A stretch of 64,000 bases of DNA from Theocolax elegans (Eukaryota > Arthropoda > Insecta > Hymenoptera > Cerocephalidae), in assembly GCA_026168455.1 (NCBI GenBank), contig CM047425.1, positions 3,756,001-3,820,000 on the forward strand. The letters are read 5' to 3'. Under the pieces are notes generated by a model, which was given only the letters and a program-made list of their open reading frames with translations, did not search any database and had not been told where the DNA came from. The position numbers were made by a program, and so were the translations under genes. Positions 60,171 to 64,000 of the stretch are shown one piece after another (the stretch's first letter is position 1; the number at the start of each line of letters is the position of its first letter).

Positions 60171-60660
60171 AATCAGCCCCCTTAAAAAGATCGGAGAGGA
60201 GTTGACAATCGGCGTTCTGGTATATCCAAGAGCGGGCTGGTCGCACCAACAACGATCCGAGAACATCGGTGCTCTCTTTGTCTCCTCGTAGGAATTTGCG
60301 CAACGCAACGGCGACGGTGACGACGACTCCGGAGCTTAATTAGACGCGCCGTCGTCGTCGGAGAGCGTTTTCTCCTCGGTTATAATGGATATTAATTGCC
60401 CGAAGCTTACTTTCCACGGCATTAAACATTTTCTCCGGTGCCCATCCCTCATTGTTAGCGCCGTACTTCCTCTTGCCTACCCTCCCCCCCCCCCCTTCCT
60501 TCTTCTTTCCTTGGAACGAAAAAAGATAGAGAGAGAGAAAGAGAGTGAAAAAGAAGACGATGCTGCGACGTCTCCCTTTCGTGCTCGGGTTATATAGCGA
60601 ACGTCTTTTTACCGCGTGCTCGCTTCGTTCCAACGGTGACTGTAAGCTTCGCCATATACG
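60171..60660. other. CpG-rich island with poly(C)
   Basis: Contains GTCGTCGTC and GCGACGGTGACGACGACTC runs, a C homopolymer at about 60483-60494 and a GA-rich run at 60520-60560. Overlapping frames on both strands (66-97 codons) are unrecognisable. Possible promoter island, inferred from composition. Confidence 0.35.
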
Positions 60661-61719
60661 GCGTATTCCATCAACGGATATTTTTCACCGTTTTCTCAAT
60701 TATCTTTCCCGATTATGTGTATACCATTTTTTATTTGTATCGTGAATCTATATACATTGGAAAATGGACTGTAGTAGAAATTGAGGATGTTGAGGTCAGG
60801 TGAAATCATTTTTTTGGTCTTTAATCGATAAAATATCGTTCATTTCTATCATAAGGATATTTTGTAAAACTTTGATTTTCACTATAAAAAGAGAGAAGTT
60901 TGTAATAAATACCAGCTGTTCGATAAATCGTAGCCTAAAAAAAATCACGATGTACGTAAAATCTTAGTATAGAGAAGGATCGCTAGAAAAGTTATAACCT
61001 ATAGAAACTAACTATTAAACCAAGTTATATCTATATACCGTATAGAAAATCGTTATAATTTTTACCACTCTAATAATTATCGATACTAACTCCTCGAAAA
61101 TGAATAATAAGTAAATCTAAAAATTCAATTGGATAGAAAGACGATTAATAATAAGGTTATAGGCATCGTTTGAAACTACTACAAGGAGACGACAGACGAG
61201 TCCCGTAGAAGCGAGAAAAGTATAAAGTTAGAAAACGTTGTAATCCAGATTTGGTGGGAAAAGTTCGTATACAAAGCGAGAGAGTCAGTATCAGTGAACC
61301 GTCCCCCTACTTCGTTTCTTCTCGTCTTCATAATCTATCTAAATTTTAAGAGGACCGGATCAGCAAAGACTGGGAAAACTTTTGAGAGGCTGGGCTGTTG
61401 TATAAGGCGAGTAAGACGACGTTGCCGGCGGCGCAACGGTAATCCATTTAAATAATTCCTGTCGCGTCAACAGAATTTCGGTAGAACGGGTTGAAGATTC
61501 CGAGCCCTCTGGATGTTGAAAGGGTAGATTACACTAAATCTTTAAGATGATCGAGACTAATATATACGCCTATATATACCTATATATGTTTCAATCCATC
61601 TATATGTATGTATACAAATATTTTAATTTCAGAATTGAAATCGCAGTTATTTTGTTTATTCTCTACTTATACTATAATTTTATTGTCGATGATCTATATG
61701 TATCATAATTATAATTGAG
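60661..61719. other. AT-rich DNA with a moderately GC-rich patch
   Basis: GC rises at about 61170-61540; no open frame of note there. Nothing recognised. Confidence 0.5.
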
Positions 61720-62045
61720 AATTTAAATTTCCCGCGCTTTTGATTTTACATTATATTATAAATATATGACAATTTTTATAATTGATCGGTTCTGTTGTAT
61801 TTTAATTAGCCAATAATTAATTGCATTAAAACATTCCTTAATACAGTTTTACAGAGGTTATAATATTTTGAAACGATCAATCTATAATGAATTAATGAAC
61901 ATATAATTAATTCAAACTTGAAAAAATTATAGATTGTCTCTTTTGCGCACTATGGAATTTCCCTGTTTTTAACATAAATCTATATAAACGTTGCATATTA
62001 TAAAATAAAAAATTAAAAAATCGTAAGCGCGGGAAATTTGAATTT
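61720..62045. mobile_element. MITE-like element with CCCGCG-containing inverted ends, copy 2
   Basis: Left GAATTTAAATTTCCCGCGCT and right AGCGCGGGAAATTTGAATTT are inverted, about 326 bp overall. The inner edge pairs further (CGCTTTTGATTTT against reversed CGCTTACGATTTTT). It matches the arrangement at 11735-12087 and the lone end at 14648-14674. Confidence 0.62.
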
Positions 62046-62985
62046 ATTAATTTCGCCTTTTTTATGTATATATTTAATTCAAACAAAATCACAATGATTC
62101 TTTAATTTCATTAACATTAATCAAATAAATTATATAATACGTAGTTTATAATAACTGCATCATATACGAGAATTTTTCAAATTGCGCATCAGAGGAAAAA
62201 AAAGACCGAACCATAGAAAAATGACGAAGAATAATTTAATAGCCAAGGAGATAATCCGGAGCATTCGATGGAAAAGGATAAGATTGTAAAAAAGATAGCG
62301 ACAAAAGAAGCACATATATATATATATAAAATGTAAAGAAAGCCTATCCGAATATGGCGCGTACCGATTTAATTGCAAGCCGGCTGCACAGCTCGTACAA
62401 GTATATACTTCGTATTCTTACGTCGATTGGCAATTGCGCGTTGCATTGTGTAAGGGAAATTACGAAGCTAGAGATACACGCTGCACGGGCATATAAAAAC
62501 AGAATATATACTTGTTGCTTTTCTTTTGATGATGGCGCTATTTTTTTTCTTTTTGCATTTCTCAGTTCTCAGCGTTGTGTATTTTATAATAAGGATACGT
62601 ATACGGTACAGCGTGAGTAGAAAAGAAAAACGAAAAATAAATTTATAAATAATTAGCTCGACTCGAACGTGAATAATCGAGTGATATTGTTCGCTTAAAG
62701 CGCGTCTTCGCATACACATCTCTCTTACTCAAAAAGTGATAAGTTTAAATCCGCGCATTTCATCTTTAGAGTTTCGAAGCGGAATATATAAACACGGTAA
62801 GTTGTAGCAAAACCGAAACGATCACTTTTAACCCAGGAGCACAGATGTGTGTAAGTGTGTGTGTATATGTATATATAGGTATAAGATTGTTCTGTTTTTG
62901 GCGGCTCGTCACCGTGCGTATACGAGAATCCGGATCGGTTCTTAACAACTCCTCCCGTTGGTTTTTCGGTAGTGTCGAGGACTTG
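62046..62985. other. AT-rich DNA
   Basis: Short (TA)n and (GT)n runs near 62315-62328 and 62848-62863. Frames of 60-89 codons overlap on both strands and are not recognisable. Confidence 0.5.
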
Positions 62986-63240
62986 AAAAGCCATGTCGAT
63001 GATTTGTTGACTGGGCGTACCGCCAGCGTCGCATGCTCGATCTACCTAAGGACGTCGCGCGCGCGCGTGTGTGTGTGCGTGTGTCTGCACGCGTCTATGT
63101 ATACATACGACGCGCGTGCGCTCAGGAATTATTTCGACGTGTAAGAACGAGGTGGGCGTGTTGAGCTTTAAAAGGGAGACGAGCGCCGGCGTTCCAAAAG
63201 AATAAAAAGGAGGGAAAAGGCAAAAGAAAAGAAAAAAAAA
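62986..63240. other. CpG-rich patch with (CG)/(GT) alternation
   Basis: CGCGCGCGCGTGTGTGTGTG spans about 63057-63076, a potential Z-DNA-forming purine-pyrimidine alternation, followed by GC-rich DNA and a TTTAAAAGG TATA-like motif near 63165. Regulatory role is speculative. Confidence 0.35.
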
Positions 63241-64000
63241 AGGAAAAAATCGAGGTGGTATCTCAAAGAAAGATAAACTAATTGGAATTTAGTTTATCCG
63301 ACCGATTTAGATTGCACTTCGCTTGACTAAATTAGACGGGGTGCGAGAGGGAAATCGTTGGGATTTGTTTCCTTCGTGTGTATAACTATTACTTACCGAT
63401 TGCTTGGTATACTCAGAAAATTGAAATCTGGTTTGGCAAATTATTTGCGAATAATTTTTCGAAAAAAAATAAAGTATTCTAAAATCTTTGAAAAATACTT
63501 TAATGAAAAAATTTTATAAGAATTAGAATTTGCTTAATTTTTTAAAATGGTAATTGTTCCTTCTTTTCAGACAGTAACTTTTTATAAAGGGTAATAAAAT
63601 TGTTTTATAGAAATTAAACATTATGTTTTTATTTATTTATTTATTTATTTAAATTTTTTATATATTTAAATTTCTAATATAAAGTATACTATAAACTTTA
63701 AAAATTTGTAAATTTCACTATATGGACAATGTATCTAATATTATCACACATAAAGTCAATCTTAGTTAATATAATTAAATTATAAGTTCGAAACGTATTT
63801 CTAAATATGTTTGAGTGAAAAATGACTCATTTAGAGTAGGAAAAACTGAAATACTCGGTATATCGGGTCCAAATTAAATTATTATAATAATTAAGTGTTA
63901 CCCTTCAATTTTCTTCCAATAAAAAATTTCATATTTACAGACAAACCCATTAGTAAATCAGCATTGAGTAATAATTTCACTATACTCAAGTGTTAAATTA
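63241..64000. other. AT-rich DNA with (ATTT)n
   Basis: Contains (ATTT)n at about 63628-63651. Nothing else recognised to the window end. Confidence 0.55.

Overview
This 64 kb window looks like eukaryotic intergenic or intronic DNA, most likely from an insect and probably a hymenopteran (ant or wasp). That assignment is an inference. It rests on an AT-rich background broken by CpG-rich, pyrimidine-rich islands, abundant (GA)n/(CT)n, (TA)n and (TG)n microsatellites, and many small inverted-repeat DNA transposons. No protein-coding gene could be supported with confidence. The open frames of about 60-270 codons are low-complexity, overlap on both strands, or lie inside repeats. The only recognisable protein trace is the decayed C-terminal zinc finger of a pogo-like transposase near 19.8 kb. 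One weak exon candidate lies at 52.7-52.9 kb.

Layout. 1-5526: a composite sequence (R) present three times in tandem. 5994-9392: a 1.05 kb direct duplication with a 1.3 kb spacer. 9.4-28 kb: AT-rich DNA with several MITEs (TTAA-flanked, TA-flanked and palindromic), a tRNA-Thr-like sequence, the internally deleted pogo-like element and several CpG-rich islands. 28.1-32.4 kb: a dispersed repeat copy, an isolated miRNA-like hairpin, a 1.44 kb tandem duplication and a 1 kb palindromic transposon. 32670-37811: a 5.1 kb fold-back element whose arms are nearly identical and carry an 11-bp minisatellite, a 58-bp CpG-rich repeat and a nested TA-flanked MITE. 37.8-43 kb: AT-rich DNA without recognisable genes. 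43.7-51.0 kb: a complex rearrangement, consisting of a 2.84 kb direct duplication joined through a 0.2 kb duplicated piece and a 0.3 kb inverted piece. 51-64 kb: CpG-rich islands, a 5S rRNA-like sequence, a TA-flanked MITE, a tRNA-headed SINE and a MITE whose ends contain CCCGCG.

The dominant themes are transposon nesting and recent segmental duplication. In three of the four duplicated regions the copies differ mainly by one-base indels in homopolymers and by microsatellite length. That pattern fits either very recent duplication or assembly/haplotype artefacts in a long-read assembly. This should be settled before any biology is read from copy number. The most interesting items are the 5.1 kb fold-back element with its internally verified empty site, the 5S-like Pol III promoter sequence, the isolated miRNA-like hairpin, and the duplication-inversion at 43.7-51 kb with microhomology at its junctions.
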